A stretch of 64,000 nucleotides of DNA from an uncultured Sphingomonadaceae bacterium (GCA_947488625.1 CANKZR010000001.1:248001-312000), one strand, 5' to 3'. Shown: positions 47,566-57,848, counted from the first letter of the stretch. The notes: generated by a model not told the origin, from the letters alone. Translations and numbers: made by a program.

Positions 47566-48579
47566 ATGGACAATTCCGAGCCGAAACCTGCCCCCGACTG
47601 CCCCGACGATCATCCCCTGCTGTTTGCACGCGTATTGGATGGCGTGGGAGCGGGCAGGCCGCTGGAATGGGAAGAGGCGCGAAAATGGCAGCCTTCCGGA
47701 CCGGGCGACGTGTTGTGGGTTCACCTGTGCCGGAACCGCTCCGGCGTAATGGACTGGCTGGAGGAACTGGAAATACCGGAACCCACGCGCGAACTGCTGG
47801 TGAGCGATCGCACTCGCCCACGCGCCTTTCGCGAAGGCAACACCCTGGTCGCTACGCTGCGCGGCATCAATTTCAATCCCGGTGCCCAACCCGAAGACAT
47901 GCTATCCATGCAGTTGTGGTGCGATGGAAGCCGTCTGATCACGCTTCGCCGCCTGCCCTTGCAGACGCCGCGCAGGGTGCTGGCCATGATCGACCGCCGC
48001 GAGGCAGGGCCTACCGATGCAGGCGCGTTGATTACCGAGCTTACAGAGGCGATGATCAACCGCATGAACCGCTCCATTGTCGACATGAACGAGCATATCG
48101 ACACGCTGGAAGAGAAGGAGCAGGACGGCGAGGCCGAGGAGATGCTGGAGGAAATCGCTGTCATCCGTCGCAACTGCCTGGGACTGAAGCGCCATATGGG
48201 CCCGATGCACGAGGCGCTGGAAGCCATTTCACGCTATGCGCCGCCTTGGTTCGAAGACCACGATCGCCGGGAAATCGCCGAATCCATAGACCGTTTGCGG
48301 CGGTATCTGGAAGATCTCGATATCAGCAAGGAAAGCGCGGTGGTGCTGATGGACGATATCCGCGGACGGTCCATAGCGCGCAACGAACAGGCGACTTACC
48401 TGCTGACGATCGTGGCGGGTATTTTCCTGCCGCTTGGCTTCATTACCGGCTTGCTGGGAATAAATGTCGGCGGGATGCCGGGCGTCGAGGATGGCGATGC
48501 TTTCTGGATCGTGGTCGGGCTTTGCGGTGCAATCCTGACGGTCCAGCTTGCGTTGTTCTGGAAATGGAAGTGGCTGTAG
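47566..48579 (+). CDS. zntB: CorA-family divalent cation transporter, ZntB-like
   Basis: A 337-residue protein: a large cytoplasmic alpha/beta funnel domain (residues about 1-270) with long charged helices ([20 protein letters not shown]), then two C-terminal membrane helices. The pore motif after the first helix reads GINVGGMPG, the GIN/GxN form typical of ZntB zinc transporters rather than GMN of CorA. It diverges from ispG across 71 bp and is 28 bp upstream of the Kef-type antiporter gene. Confidence 0.9.
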   Translation: MDNSEPKPAPDCPDDHPLLFARVLDGVGAGRPLEWEEARKWQPSGPGDVLWVHLCRNRSGVMDWLEELEIPEPTRELLVSDRTRPRAFREGNTLVATLRGINFNPGAQPEDMLSMQLWCDGSRLITLRRLPLQTPRRVLAMIDRREAGPTDAGALITELTEAMINRMNRSIVDMNEHIDTLEEKEQDGEAEEMLEEIAVIRRNCLGLKRHMGPMHEALEAISRYAPPWFEDHDRREIAESIDRLRRYLEDLDISKESAVVLMDDIRGRSIARNEQATYLLTIVAGIFLPLGFITGLLGINVGGMPGVEDGDAFWIVVGLCGAILTVQLALFWKWKWL

Positions 48580-48607
48580 CGCCGATGATGCACAAGGAAC
48601 GTTCCTG

Positions 48608-50365
48608 ATGGAAGAACACGGCGCGGGCTTCATGCTGCGCGATGCGCTGGTGATGCTGGGATTTGCCATGGTGGCGGTACTGGCTTTCCGACGGGCGCGG
48701 CTGGGCGCGACGCTGGGCTATCTGGTCGCAGGGGCGCTGATCGGACCATCCGTACTCGGCCTGGTGGACGGGGCGGAGGAAATGGCCGAGGTCGCCGAAC
48801 TGGGCATCGTGATGCTGCTATTCGTCGTCGGCCTGGAACTGTCGCCCGCGCGGCTATGGCGACTGAAGGGCGCGATATTCGGACTGGGGCTCGCACAGGT
48901 GACGGCCTGCGGCCTTGCGGTAACGGCCACCGTGCTCGCGCTGGCTGGCTATCCGCTCGCCGCGGCGCTCGCCATCGGGTTGCCGCTGGGCCTGTCATCT
49001 ACCGCGCAGGTGCTGCCGATGTTGCAGGCGGGCGGACAGCTTCGCACGCCATTCGGCGAACGGGCCTTCTCGATCCTCCTGTTCCAGGATCTTTCGATCA
49101 TTCCCCTTATCACGATCGTCGCAGCGCTTGGCCAGAACGGCGGGGAGGGCCCGTCGGGCTGGATGCTGGGGCTGCTCACGCTGGCAGCCGTTTTTGGCCT
49201 GGTGGCGGCGGGCCGCCTTTTGATCCAGCCGCTGTTCCGCCTTATCGGTCATCTGGGAGAGCGCGAACTGTTCATCGTTGCAGCGCTATTTACCGTCCTC
49301 GCCAGCGCCGTCGTGATGACGAGTCTTGGCCTGTCTGCCGCACTGGGTGCCTTTATCGCCGGCGTAATGCTGGCCGATACGCCTTACCGTCACGAGCTTG
49401 AAGCGGACATCGAGCCGTTTCGCGCGATCTTGCTGGGCCTGTTCTTCGTGGCCGTGGGGATGATGCTGGATCTGCAGGTGATTGCCGAAAATCCGTTCTT
49501 CGTGATCGGGTCCGCCATCCTGCTGATCGCCCTCAAGACGGGCATCATCATGGCATTGGGGCTGCTGCTGAAGATGACCTGGCGCGGCGCGCTGGCGCTG
49601 GGCCTGTTGCTGAGCCAGGGCGGCGAATTTGCCTTCGTTCTCTACACGCAGGCCCTTGGTGCCGGATTGATATCGGGCGATCAGTCGAGCCTGTTCGGGG
49701 CCATAGTGACGCTCTCGATGGCGGCTACCCCATTCCTGATGCTTGCAACCCGCCGTATCCGCCGCGAACCCGCGAGCGATGACGGGGAGGGGACGGGCGA
49801 AGGGCCGCATGATGAAGGGGCCAGCGCCATCGTCGTGGGCTATGGCCGCTTTGGCCAAAGCGTTGCGCAAACCCTGCTGTGCGGCGAACTGTCAGTAACC
49901 CTAATCGACAGGAAACAGCGCCAGATCGATCTTGCCGAGGAATTCGGCAGCAAGGTCTATTTCGGTGACGGCACGCGGCTGGACATGCTGCGCCAGGCCG
50001 GTGCGGGCGAGGCGCAACTGATCATGTTCTGTATTCGCGATATCGATCGCGATCTGCTGGTATCGGTGAAGGAGGCCTTCCCCAAGGCCGCGATCTACAC
50101 GCGAGGCTATGATCGGCGCACCGTTATCGAACTGGCAGACGGGCCTGCCGAATACGTCATGCGCGAAATGTTCGAATCGGCGGTGCGGATGGGCCTGATG
50201 GCACTGGAATATGTCGGCCTTAGCGAACGCTCTATCGACGAAGCGGAAGCCAGGCTGCGCAGCAACGATCGCGAGCGCATGAACGTGCAGATCGAGGGCG
50301 GCGATATCTATGCCGCGAAGGAAATGACGCGCGAACAGCAGCGCCAGTTGCGGAGCCGGGATTAG
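48608..50365 (+). CDS. Kef-type potassium/proton antiporter with TrkA-N domain
   Basis: A 585-residue CPA2 antiporter. About 12 membrane helices (residues about 10-385) include GLPLGLSSTAQVLPML and LGAFIAGVMLADTPYRHELEADIEPF; then a cytoplasmic Rossmann RCK/TrkA-N domain starting AIVVGYGRFGQSVAQTLL. This is the KefB/KefC layout, usually a gated potassium efflux system linked to pH and electrophile stress. No ancillary KefF/KefG gene is adjacent. ATG 48608 is used; the open frame starts 20 codons earlier inside the preceding gene. Confidence 0.92.
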   Translation: MEEHGAGFMLRDALVMLGFAMVAVLAFRRARLGATLGYLVAGALIGPSVLGLVDGAEEMAEVAELGIVMLLFVVGLELSPARLWRLKGAIFGLGLAQVTACGLAVTATVLALAGYPLAAALAIGLPLGLSSTAQVLPMLQAGGQLRTPFGERAFSILLFQDLSIIPLITIVAALGQNGGEGPSGWMLGLLTLAAVFGLVAAGRLLIQPLFRLIGHLGERELFIVAALFTVLASAVVMTSLGLSAALGAFIAGVMLADTPYRHELEADIEPFRAILLGLFFVAVGMMLDLQVIAENPFFVIGSAILLIALKTGIIMALGLLLKMTWRGALALGLLLSQGGEFAFVLYTQALGAGLISGDQSSLFGAIVTLSMAATPFLMLATRRIRREPASDDGEGTGEGPHDEGASAIVVGYGRFGQSVAQTLLCGELSVTLIDRKQRQIDLAEEFGSKVYFGDGTRLDMLRQAGAGEAQLIMFCIRDIDRDLLVSVKEAFPKAAIYTRGYDRRTVIELADGPAEYVMREMFESAVRMGLMALEYVGLSERSIDEAEARLRSNDRERMNVQIEGGDIYAAKEMTREQQRQLRSRD

Positions 50366-50385
50366 ACGGCGGTTTCAATGCGGCG

Positions 50386-51645
50386 TTACTCTTCCATGGT
50401 GACCCCCAGCAGATGCTGCTGTGCAGCGACAACGGGCAGGGGCCGCGCGAACAGGTAGCCTTGGCCGTAATCCACGCCCAATTGCTGCATCACGTCGCGC
50501 TCTTCTTCGGTTTCGATGCCCTCCGCTACCAGCTTGGCACCGATATCGCGGGAGAACTGCACCATGGCCGTGCTGATTGCACGACGCGCGGGATCCTTGT
50601 CGCAGTTGCGCGTCAATACCATGTCCATCTTCAGGATATCGGGTTGTAGTTCGATCAGGTGGCGTAACCCTGCGTAGCCGGTGCCTACATCGTCAATGGC
50701 GATCTTGGCGAAAGGCTTCAGTGCGGCGATTTCGCGCGCCAAGGCCGGAAAATCGTCCACATGCTGATGTTCGGTGATTTCGATTACGAGATTGGCCGGC
50801 TCGAATTGCTCCAGCGTCTCGCGCATCTTGCCGGATAGAATGGTCGCGGGGGAAGCATTGATCGCGGCGTAGATGCCCTCGGGCACCTGTCCCACGGTTT
50901 CCAGCGCGCAGCGCACGGCGGTCATTTCCAGTTCGCTGCCAAGGCCCGTACGCTCGGCATCGTCAAACCAGGCCTGCGGGCCGCGCTTGTTGAGATCGGG
51001 GAAGCGGGCAAGGCATTCCACGCCCACCGGCTTGCCGCTCTTGAGGTCGTGAATTGGCTGCTGGAACATGGTGACGGCATGGCCATCAAGCATCGCCAGC
51101 ACCCGTTCGCGCGCGTTGCGCAGGATGATGTCCTTTTCCAGCGACGCCTCGATCCGTTCGCCCGCCAGGCCTGCAAAGCTTTTCAGGATATCGAGATCGC
51201 GCAGGTTCATCGTACGGTCCGGCTTACGGCCCAGGGCACAAAAGCTCCCCCAGACGGTGCCGTCCGCCAGCCGCAACGGAGTGTTGACGTGACAGCCGAC
51301 AGGCAGAAAATCGGTGATCGCCAGCTTTTGCGTAAGCGGATGGTCGATCGGGTCCTGGATCAGTTCGGGCAGGTGCCCTTGCAGGACGTGCCAGCAATAT
51401 GTGTTCTCTCGATCTTCACGAAAGCCAGGACCCATCGGCAGGTCCATGTCGGAACTGACATGGGTCAGCTCGCGCTGGTCGTTCTCCACGTAGCGGGAGA
51501 CGAATGCAATCTCCACTCCCAGGTGCCCGCGCACGCTTCGCAGAATCCGTTCGATTCCGGCATCCGTCATCAGTTCATCGGCCAGCGACGGAGCTGGCGT
51601 CATATCGAAAGCGGGAGGTTGGATCGCTAGGTTTACCATCCGCAT
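50386..51645 (-). CDS. GAF-EAL cyclic-di-GMP phosphodiesterase
   Basis: A 419-residue cytoplasmic protein: a GAF domain (about 25-170, with ENTYCWHVLQGHLPELIQDP and LPVGCHVNTPLRLADG) then an EAL domain (about 188-410). Catalytic positions are kept: Glu210 in the motif ECL (for EAL), Asn263, Glu289 in EITE, Asp318-Asp319 in IDDVGTG, Lys339, and AEGIETEEE near the end. It therefore should hydrolyse c-di-GMP in response to a small ligand or redox signal at the GAF. There is no GGDEF domain and no partner nearby. Confidence 0.9.
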   Translation of the reverse strand: MRMVNLAIQPPAFDMTPAPSLADELMTDAGIERILRSVRGHLGVEIAFVSRYVENDQRELTHVSSDMDLPMGPGFREDRENTYCWHVLQGHLPELIQDPIDHPLTQKLAITDFLPVGCHVNTPLRLADGTVWGSFCALGRKPDRTMNLRDLDILKSFAGLAGERIEASLEKDIILRNARERVLAMLDGHAVTMFQQPIHDLKSGKPVGVECLARFPDLNKRGPQAWFDDAERTGLGSELEMTAVRCALETVGQVPEGIYAAINASPATILSGKMRETLEQFEPANLVIEITEHQHVDDFPALAREIAALKPFAKIAIDDVGTGYAGLRHLIELQPDILKMDMVLTRNCDKDPARRAISTAMVQFSRDIGAKLVAEGIETEEERDVMQQLGVDYGQGYLFARPLPVVAAQQHLLGVTMEE

Positions 51646-51700
51646 CGATATGCTGGAAAAGACCTAATTCCCTCTTAACCGCGATGCGTTTTGGACGCGG

Positions 51701-52219
51701 TCAGATGCGCAACTCGTAAAGGAATTCGTGGTCGCGCTGTTGCCCGACCCAAAAGTCGATATCGGCTATCTTTCCAAAGCCATAGCGCTGGTAGAACCGT
51801 TGTGCGCCAGGATTGTCGCTATAGACGGACAATTGCACGGCATCGCACGCCTGCTGCCCCGCGAAAGCCAGGCACCATTCCATCAGCGCCGCGCCGATGC
51901 CTTCCCCCGTGCGGGCGGGATCGGTGTAGAGCTGGCCAAGGCAGAGCGGCTGGCTGGCATCCGAGTGCTCGGCATAGGGGCTGGGACGCTTCACCTTGAT
52001 GAAGCCGGTGAGGCCGCTGCCATGCTCGTCTTCGGCAAGGCGATGGGTAAAGGCGGGATCGCCGATTGCTGCCTTCACGGCTTCGACCGAATAGGCTTCT
52101 TCCAGGAAAACGCTCAGGTCGTCCTTGCGATAGAGATGTTCGAACGCGTGACAAAAACTGTCCCGGCCCAGGCGGGCGAGGTTTTCGGCATCGGCCAAAG
52201 AAGCGGGGCGCAGGATCAT
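51701..52219 (-). CDS. GNAT-family N-acetyltransferase
   Basis: A 172-residue single-domain GNAT enzyme using acetyl-CoA. The acetyl-CoA loop is QLYTDPARTGEGIGAALMEWCL, and the C-terminal core has AVQLSVYSDNPGAQRFYQRYGF. The substrate is unknown. It lies 40 bp downstream of the TM-helix-repeat gene on the same strand. Confidence 0.88.
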   Translation of the reverse strand: MILRPASLADAENLARLGRDSFCHAFEHLYRKDDLSVFLEEAYSVEAVKAAIGDPAFTHRLAEDEHGSGLTGFIKVKRPSPYAEHSDASQPLCLGQLYTDPARTGEGIGAALMEWCLAFAGQQACDAVQLSVYSDNPGAQRFYQRYGFGKIADIDFWVGQQRDHEFLYELRI

Positions 52220-52259
52220 GACCCTGCGCCCCGTAATGTGTTGGCACGTGATGTAAAGG

Positions 52260-53477
52260 TTACGCGCCGGGCCGCAGATCCTGGGGATCGTCCTTTACCG
52301 TGGGTCGGCTGGTGGTGGAGGAGTTCTGCTCCAGATAGCGATCCGCCTGCTCCAGCTTGCGTCCCGCCCATTCCCGGCCACCAAGGCCGAAGGCAAGAGC
52401 TGCAGCCACAGCGCCGCCAATCACCAGCGCGCTGAAGGCCGTCTGCACGATCTCCTCGCCAACGCCCATGAATTGCAGGCCCATGAAGGTGAACAGCACG
52501 ATGGCCGCCCATTTCACGATGGAACCTGCCATGCCGCCGATAAGGCGTGCCAGCATGCCTGCGATCAGGAAGCCCGCGGCGATCACCACGCCGCCGAAGA
52601 CCACCTTGCCGCCCAGTTCCAGCACTTCGTCCAGAATCATGGTCAGTTCAGGGAAGCCAAGCAGGCGAGTGGCCGCAATGGCGAAGAACAGCATGATGGC
52701 GATCTGTGCAACACGCGCCACGATGGAGGATACGCTGGTGCCCGCAGGCAGCATGTCGGTATCGGTGAAGGCGCGATCCACGCCCAGTCCCGGCAACACT
52801 TCTCGCAGCAATTGGGCGACGAAGCGGGCCACCAGATAGCCGATACCCAGCAGCAAGGCCGCGCCGATAATGCGCGGGATCGCGTTGAGGATCAGGCTCA
52901 GCATGTTGCTGGCCGGTTCCGAAACGCTTTCGAGGCTGAGCGCTTCGAGCGCCATGATCGAGACGAAGATCACGATGATGGCATAGAGGATCGTGCCGAT
53001 GGTCTTGGAAAGGCGGGTGTTCCCCGTCAGCGTTTCCGCGCCGCCGCGGTTCACCCATTTGTCGAAATCCACCGTCTGCAATGTGGTAACGGTCAGATCG
53101 CGGACGATCTTGGCCACCATCAGGCCGATGAAGAAGATCAGCGCCGCCCCGATCATGTTGGGGATAAAGCCCATGATATCGTCGAGCAGCGTGGTCACTG
53201 GCTGCATCACGCCCCCAAGGCTGAACACCTGCAATATCGCAAGTAGGCCTAGCAGCCAGATCAGCAAGGCAACGATCTTGCCCAGCTGCAGTCCGATACT
53301 TTCACCCGAAGACGTGCTGCGCTGCAGGAAGCCAACATTGTCGACAAGCTTCGCAAAAGCCCATTTGGCCGCCTTGGCCAACAGCCACGTCACGACAAGA
53401 ATGACGAGGGCAATTCCTATTTTCTCAAGGATCTCTACAAAGAGCCCCTGATCAAAGCGATAGTTTCCGAACCTCAT
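52260..53477 (-). CDS. Mechanosensitive-channel-like protein with conserved TM-helix repeats
   Basis: A 405-residue inner-membrane protein with about nine or ten hydrophobic segments, several of them repeats of the PF05552 TM-helix type: ALIFFIGLMVAKIVRDL, ALLLGIGYLVARFVAQLL and GVVIAAGFLIAGMLARLI. Proteins of this type sit in the wider MscS-related group but lack the cytoplasmic MscS beta domain; most are uncharacterised. The C-terminus is a short charged tail with REWAGRKLEQADRYLEQ. It stands upstream of the GNAT gene. Confidence 0.78.
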   Translation of the reverse strand: MRFGNYRFDQGLFVEILEKIGIALVILVVTWLLAKAAKWAFAKLVDNVGFLQRSTSSGESIGLQLGKIVALLIWLLGLLAILQVFSLGGVMQPVTTLLDDIMGFIPNMIGAALIFFIGLMVAKIVRDLTVTTLQTVDFDKWVNRGGAETLTGNTRLSKTIGTILYAIIVIFVSIMALEALSLESVSEPASNMLSLILNAIPRIIGAALLLGIGYLVARFVAQLLREVLPGLGVDRAFTDTDMLPAGTSVSSIVARVAQIAIMLFFAIAATRLLGFPELTMILDEVLELGGKVVFGGVVIAAGFLIAGMLARLIGGMAGSIVKWAAIVLFTFMGLQFMGVGEEIVQTAFSALVIGGAVAAALAFGLGGREWAGRKLEQADRYLEQNSSTTSRPTVKDDPQDLRPGA

Positions 53478-53549
53478 GGCTTTTGTTCTCCCTGTTTATG
53501 TGTGAAGAACACTAACACGTTTATGGCTCATTACCCAAATATCGGAAAT

Positions 53550-54443
53550 TCAGGAGAACTTGTCGCGCTTGCGCTTGCCAAAACGCATGTTGCTTTCAAG
53601 ATGGCCCCGCAAGGCAGCATAGAAGGCTTCAAGGAATTCGCGCTCGTCGCCTGCGCCCAGTTGCCAGCCGATCTTGCCGGTGATCGCTTCGGCCACTTCG
53701 CGCAAGGATTCCGGCCTGTCCTGCCGCAGAACCCTTTCGAGCACCTGCAGCTCATGTTCGCCGTAGACCGATAGCTCTGCCTCTTCGAAGCGATAATCGC
53801 GGGTGCGATCGGGTGCGACAGACATCGCGTCTTTCAGCTTTGCGTGTCTTGCTTCGACGACCCACGTTCCCGCCACGATGTCTCCTGCGCGCAAGGCATC
53901 CTTGTTGAACACGGGAAACAGCACGAAAACCGCAAGCCAGATAAAAGTGGCAAGGCCGAAGGCACCGGAATTCTGTCCGCCGCCCAGAAGGAAGAATGCT
54001 GGCACGAACACCTCGATATCGCGCATCAGGTTGCGGGCTAACACCATCTCTGCGGTCAACCTGCCACCGTCGCGGGCTGCCACTCGCAGGCCGACGATCC
54101 TCTTGCCCGGCGTTGCCGCGCGGGGGCCAAGCTCGAACCAGAGAAAATATCCGTAGCGGGAAAGGAACAGGAACAGGATCGCCAGAACCAGCAGGCCTTG
54201 CAGCACGGGGCTGGCCTCTGGCGAGGAGCCGATATCGAGCAAACCGAAGCCGATGGCCGAAAACAGCACCAGCACTGCGATGATGCCGACAAGCAGAATG
54301 ACGAGATCCAGCAACAGCGCGCCTGCACGGGCGCCCCTGCTGCCCACGGTCAGTGGAAGCGAAAGGCCTTCCGGCGTCACCAGTGTGCGGGCGCGCTTCG
54401 ATCGGTCCGCCTGCATGGCGGCATGGGCGTGGTGGGCGCTCAC
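53550..54443 (-). CDS. RDD-family membrane protein of the MoxR locus
   Basis: A 297-residue protein with an RDD domain (about 35-195: AGALLLDLVILLVGIIAVLVLF and LGPRAATPGKRIVGLRVAARDGG show the Arg and Asp positions) and a C-terminal cytoplasmic part of about 100 acidic residues (YRFEEAELSVYGEHELQVLE). The GTG start overlaps the SpoIIM-type stop as GTGA. It is last in the six-gene locus. RDD proteins are of unknown function; some act as transporters. Confidence 0.85.
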   Translation of the reverse strand: MSAHHAHAAMQADRSKRARTLVTPEGLSLPLTVGSRGARAGALLLDLVILLVGIIAVLVLFSAIGFGLLDIGSSPEASPVLQGLLVLAILFLFLSRYGYFLWFELGPRAATPGKRIVGLRVAARDGGRLTAEMVLARNLMRDIEVFVPAFFLLGGGQNSGAFGLATFIWLAVFVLFPVFNKDALRAGDIVAGTWVVEARHAKLKDAMSVAPDRTRDYRFEEAELSVYGEHELQVLERVLRQDRPESLREVAEAITGKIGWQLGAGDEREFLEAFYAALRGHLESNMRFGKRKRDKFS

Positions 54444-55489
54444 GTATCACGCTCCTGCGGAGCGGGGACCAGCGCGAAGTACAGCGCCCAGAACAACAAC
54501 ATTGCCCCGCCGATGGCAAAGCGGGCGGACGTGCTGCCTACAAGCTGGCGGGCGTACCCCTCCAGCAAGCCTGCCACGATCAGCATGATGGTGCAGCCTG
54601 CCATTACCTGTGCTGCGCGCACCCCGGCAGTCTGCATCGCCGAGAGGATGGAGCGATCACCGGGAAACATCATGGTGCGTCCCACGTGCAGGCCCGCTGC
54701 TCCCGACAGCATTATTGCGCCGAGTTCGGTGGTGCCATGCACGCTGATCCATGCAGCGAAATCAAGGCCGAGACCGGCCTCCGAAAAGACCCAGTACATC
54801 GCACCCAGCAGCGAGAGGTTGTGGACCAGCAGCAGAAGCGTTGGCACGCCAAAGGCAAAGCCCAGCGCAAAGGCGAGAATGCACACGCCGGTATTGTTGG
54901 AGAACAGGTAGGCCGCAAAAACACCCAGCCCATCGGCACCTTCCGCCGTGCCCAGGCTTTCTCGCAGCACTTCGGGGTCTGCACCGGGTGCGCGCCCACC
55001 GGCCATGCCGCCCGGCACCAGCGAATAGTACCAGCGCTCATCCTGGTCCACCAGCAGCCAACCCACGACCGTGCCTGCCACCATCACCACGAGCGCGATG
55101 CAGATATCCAGCCAGATGGCTCGCACAGCCGCACTCCAGCCACCGCCCAGGAAACGGCGGAGCCACCCGATTAGCTCGATACGCGGGCCGTATATCTGGA
55201 ACCACGCGCGGCGAACCAACGCTTCTAGGTAATTCAGCGTCGCTGCATCCAGTGACGTTTCGCGCGCCACGGCAAGGCTGGACGCGGTGTTGCGATAGAG
55301 CACTGGCAGTTCCAGCAGATCGTCATCGCTGATGCGGCGCGGACGGTTCTTTTCCAGCGCGGTGACGATGGTATCCAGCCGACGCCAATCCGCTTCGCGC
55401 TCCAGCCGAAAACGGTCCGAGCGCAGCGATGCGGCCTCTATATCGGCGGGCGGCGTAATCTCGGCCTTCCTGAACAGCGATAAGACCAT
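54440..55489 (-). CDS. SpoIIM-family (DUF95) membrane protein
   Basis: A 349-residue protein: an N-terminal helical cytoplasmic region (about 1-105, with READWRRLDTIVTALEKN) then about six membrane helices ending near residue 345. WVSVHGTTELGAIMLSGAAGLHVGRTM-type sequence (here AWISVHGTTELGAIML) is the conserved stretch of the SpoIIM family, otherwise known from Bacillus engulfment. Non-sporulating bacteria carry it with MoxR and RDD genes, role unknown. It overlaps DUF58 by 1 bp and RDD by 4 bp. Confidence 0.88.
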   Translation of the reverse strand: MVLSLFRKAEITPPADIEAASLRSDRFRLEREADWRRLDTIVTALEKNRPRRISDDDLLELPVLYRNTASSLAVARETSLDAATLNYLEALVRRAWFQIYGPRIELIGWLRRFLGGGWSAAVRAIWLDICIALVVMVAGTVVGWLLVDQDERWYYSLVPGGMAGGRAPGADPEVLRESLGTAEGADGLGVFAAYLFSNNTGVCILAFALGFAFGVPTLLLLVHNLSLLGAMYWVFSEAGLGLDFAAWISVHGTTELGAIMLSGAAGLHVGRTMMFPGDRSILSAMQTAGVRAAQVMAGCTIMLIVAGLLEGYARQLVGSTSARFAIGGAMLLFWALYFALVPAPQERDT

Positions 55490-56850
55490 CAGCCAATTGC
55501 CTCCGCACGCTTGGTTTGCAGGTAAATGTCTATCAGGCGATAGCCGATCGCATCGTGGCGCGCCTCGATCACGTTTACGCCCAGACGGCGCAGGCGGGGC
55601 AGGACCAGTTCGCGTTGGCGAGCAAGGCTGTCTGCGCCCACTGCCACGGCGATGTCACCCATCGTATCGGGTTCCAGGCCGGTCAGTTCTTCCAGCTCGG
55701 CATCGACCATGGTGACGAAGATCACCAGGTGATGGCGCGTGAGGCGCTCCATGCTTTCCACCATCATCTGGGCCGAGGTGGGATCGGAAAAATCGGAAAA
55801 CAGAACGATAAGGCTGCGACGTTTCAGCCGGGCGGTCAGGGTGGCGAGGGCAAGAGTGAAATTGGGTTCGCGCGGCGTATAATCCAGCTGCGCTGCTGCG
55901 CTTTGCAATCGGTGAAATGCGCGCGTGTCCGTAACGAAGGGCGTCATCACCTGCGGCTGGTCGGCAAAGCCGAAAAGGCTGACCCTGTCGCCGCCTTTCA
56001 ACGCGACATAGGCCGCCATCAGCGCTGCAGAAACTGCGCGATCAATGCGCGGCAGGCCGTCCACAGGCTCACACATGGACTGGCCGCAGTCAAAGGCGAA
56101 CACGATCTGGTTATCGCGTTCCGCCTCGTTCTCGCGGGCATAGAGCGCCGTGTGCCGAGCGCTGGCCTTCCAGTCGATGCGGCGGCGATCCATGCCCGGT
56201 TCGTACTCGCTCAGCGCCTCGAACTGGGTGCCTTCACCACGGATGCGCCGCGCGACGATCCCGAACTGGCTGTCGCGCAAAAAGTTTTGCAACACCGGCG
56301 AACGCACGGGCGAAAGATCTGGCCAGACGTGGATCTCGGCGTCCAGCGGCACATGCTTCTGCCGCACTGACAAGCCGAGTGGTCCTTGCCAGCGAAGCCA
56401 GAGATCATGCAATTTGCCCGGTCCGCGGCGAACAGGAACAAGGGCGCCTTCGCCTGAGAATTGGCCTGCCTCGCCAGTGGCCTCTAGCAGGAAGGTCGAA
56501 GCGCCTCCTTTGCCCAGCCGCGCGTCGAAGCCTATCGCGGCCTCGGGCGGGGCAGCGTCACTATCGCGCTCTATCCCCACCTCTACCCGAATCGCCAATG
56601 CCTGACCCACTTCGGCGTTGGGCGGCACGTGATAGTCGAGCGATAGGAGCCTGCCTGCCAGCCAGCCATCGATTATCGCCATCAGCAGCAAGGCCAGCGC
56701 CGCGCAAGGTGCGACGATCCAGGCAGACGGCGCCGTGGCGGCGATCACCACGGCAAACGGCGCGAGCAAGGCCAGCAGAACAAGCGCCCGCGAGGATGGC
56801 ACGATGGGGATTGCAGGCAATCCGGCAAGCAGGGCGCGCAGGCGGTTCAC
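55489..56850 (-). CDS. DUF58 protein with vWA-like domain
   Basis: A 453-residue protein: two N-terminal membrane helices (about 18-60), a beta-rich periplasmic or cytoplasmic part, the DUF58 signature FEALSEYEPGMDRRRIDWKASARH, and a von Willebrand A-like end (IVFAFDCGQSM, then LIVLFSDFSDPTSAQ), where DCGQS stands in the place of the metal-binding DxSxS. DUF58 proteins nearly always pair with MoxR ATPases. The start is GTG, 5 bp after moxR. Confidence 0.9.
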   Translation of the reverse strand: MNRLRALLAGLPAIPIVPSSRALVLLALLAPFAVVIAATAPSAWIVAPCAALALLLMAIIDGWLAGRLLSLDYHVPPNAEVGQALAIRVEVGIERDSDAAPPEAAIGFDARLGKGGASTFLLEATGEAGQFSGEGALVPVRRGPGKLHDLWLRWQGPLGLSVRQKHVPLDAEIHVWPDLSPVRSPVLQNFLRDSQFGIVARRIRGEGTQFEALSEYEPGMDRRRIDWKASARHTALYARENEAERDNQIVFAFDCGQSMCEPVDGLPRIDRAVSAALMAAYVALKGGDRVSLFGFADQPQVMTPFVTDTRAFHRLQSAAAQLDYTPREPNFTLALATLTARLKRRSLIVLFSDFSDPTSAQMMVESMERLTRHHLVIFVTMVDAELEELTGLEPDTMGDIAVAVGADSLARQRELVLPRLRRLGVNVIEARHDAIGYRLIDIYLQTKRAEAIG

Positions 56851-56855
56851 GGCTG

Positions 56856-57848
56856 TCAGCGCGGGGCCTCGGTCTGCTCGATCATGCCGGCGACAAGATC
56901 TTCCACCTGCTTGCCTTCTATCTCGGCGGCGGGGGACAGAAGCAGGCGATGGCGCAGGCAGGCCGTGGCGAGCGCCTTCACGTCATCGGGAATGACATAG
57001 GCCCGCCCTTCCAGCGCAGCGCGAGCACGGGCGGCATTGGCCAGCAATACGGCGGCGCGCGGCGATGCGCCGCTGGCAATGTCGGGGTTGTCCCGCGTGG
57101 CGCGCACCAGATCGACGGTATAGCCCACCACCTCGTCAGACAGGGTCACGCTTTTGACGGCGGCCTGCGCACCTGCGATCAACCCGGCATTGGCGACCTG
57201 CGCGATACCGAAATCGAGCGGAGATTGCGGCCCGCTGCGCTCTCCGAAGCGATGGACAATGCGTGCATCTTCCTCGGCGCTGGGGTAGGGCACCAGCAGT
57301 TTGAAGGCGAAGCGGTCCAGTTGCGCTTCGGGCAGGGGGTAGACGCCCTGGTTCTCGATCGGGTTCTGGGTGGCAACCACCATGAAGTTGTCGGAAAGGG
57401 AATGGGTGTCGCCATCCAGCGTCACGCGCCGTTCCTGCATCGCTTCCAGCAGTGCGGCCTGTGTCTTGGGAGGGGTGCGGTTGATCTCGTCGGCCAGCAG
57501 CAGTTCGCGAAAGATCGGCCCGCGCGTCAGGGTAAACTGGCTGGTCTGGAAGTTGAACAGGTTGGAGCCAAGGATATCGCCCGGCAGCAGGTCCGGAGTG
57601 AACTGGATGCGGCCGAATTCCATGCCGGTTGCGTGGGCGAAGCACTGCGCGAGAAAAGTCTTGGCCGTACCCGGCGGTCCTTCCAGCAGCACGTGCCCTT
57701 GTGCGGTCAGCGCGATCAACAGGTGATCGACAATCTCATCCATGCCGACGATCGCCTTGGCCACCTCGGTGCGGATCGTGTTGGCGAGTTCGGCGGTCTG
57801 TTCCAGCGTCATTGCCGACTGGGATGCAGTCTCTGGCGTTTCGGTCAT
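56856..57848 (-). CDS. MoxR-family AAA+ ATPase
   Basis: A 330-residue AAA+ protein of the MoxR class, chaperone-like remodelling ATPases. Walker A is LEGPPGTAKTFLAQ, Walker B is LLLADEINRTPPKTQAALLEAM, sensor 1 is VVATQNPIENQGVYPLPEAQLDRF, and the C-terminal lid includes RAYVIPDDVKALATACLRHR. It is the enzymatic centre of the six-gene locus: it overlaps DUF4350 by 4 bp and leads into DUF58 after 5 bp. Confidence 0.95.
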   Translation of the reverse strand: MTETPETASQSAMTLEQTAELANTIRTEVAKAIVGMDEIVDHLLIALTAQGHVLLEGPPGTAKTFLAQCFAHATGMEFGRIQFTPDLLPGDILGSNLFNFQTSQFTLTRGPIFRELLLADEINRTPPKTQAALLEAMQERRVTLDGDTHSLSDNFMVVATQNPIENQGVYPLPEAQLDRFAFKLLVPYPSAEEDARIVHRFGERSGPQSPLDFGIAQVANAGLIAGAQAAVKSVTLSDEVVGYTVDLVRATRDNPDIASGASPRAAVLLANAARARAALEGRAYVIPDDVKALATACLRHRLLLSPAAEIEGKQVEDLVAGMIEQTEAPR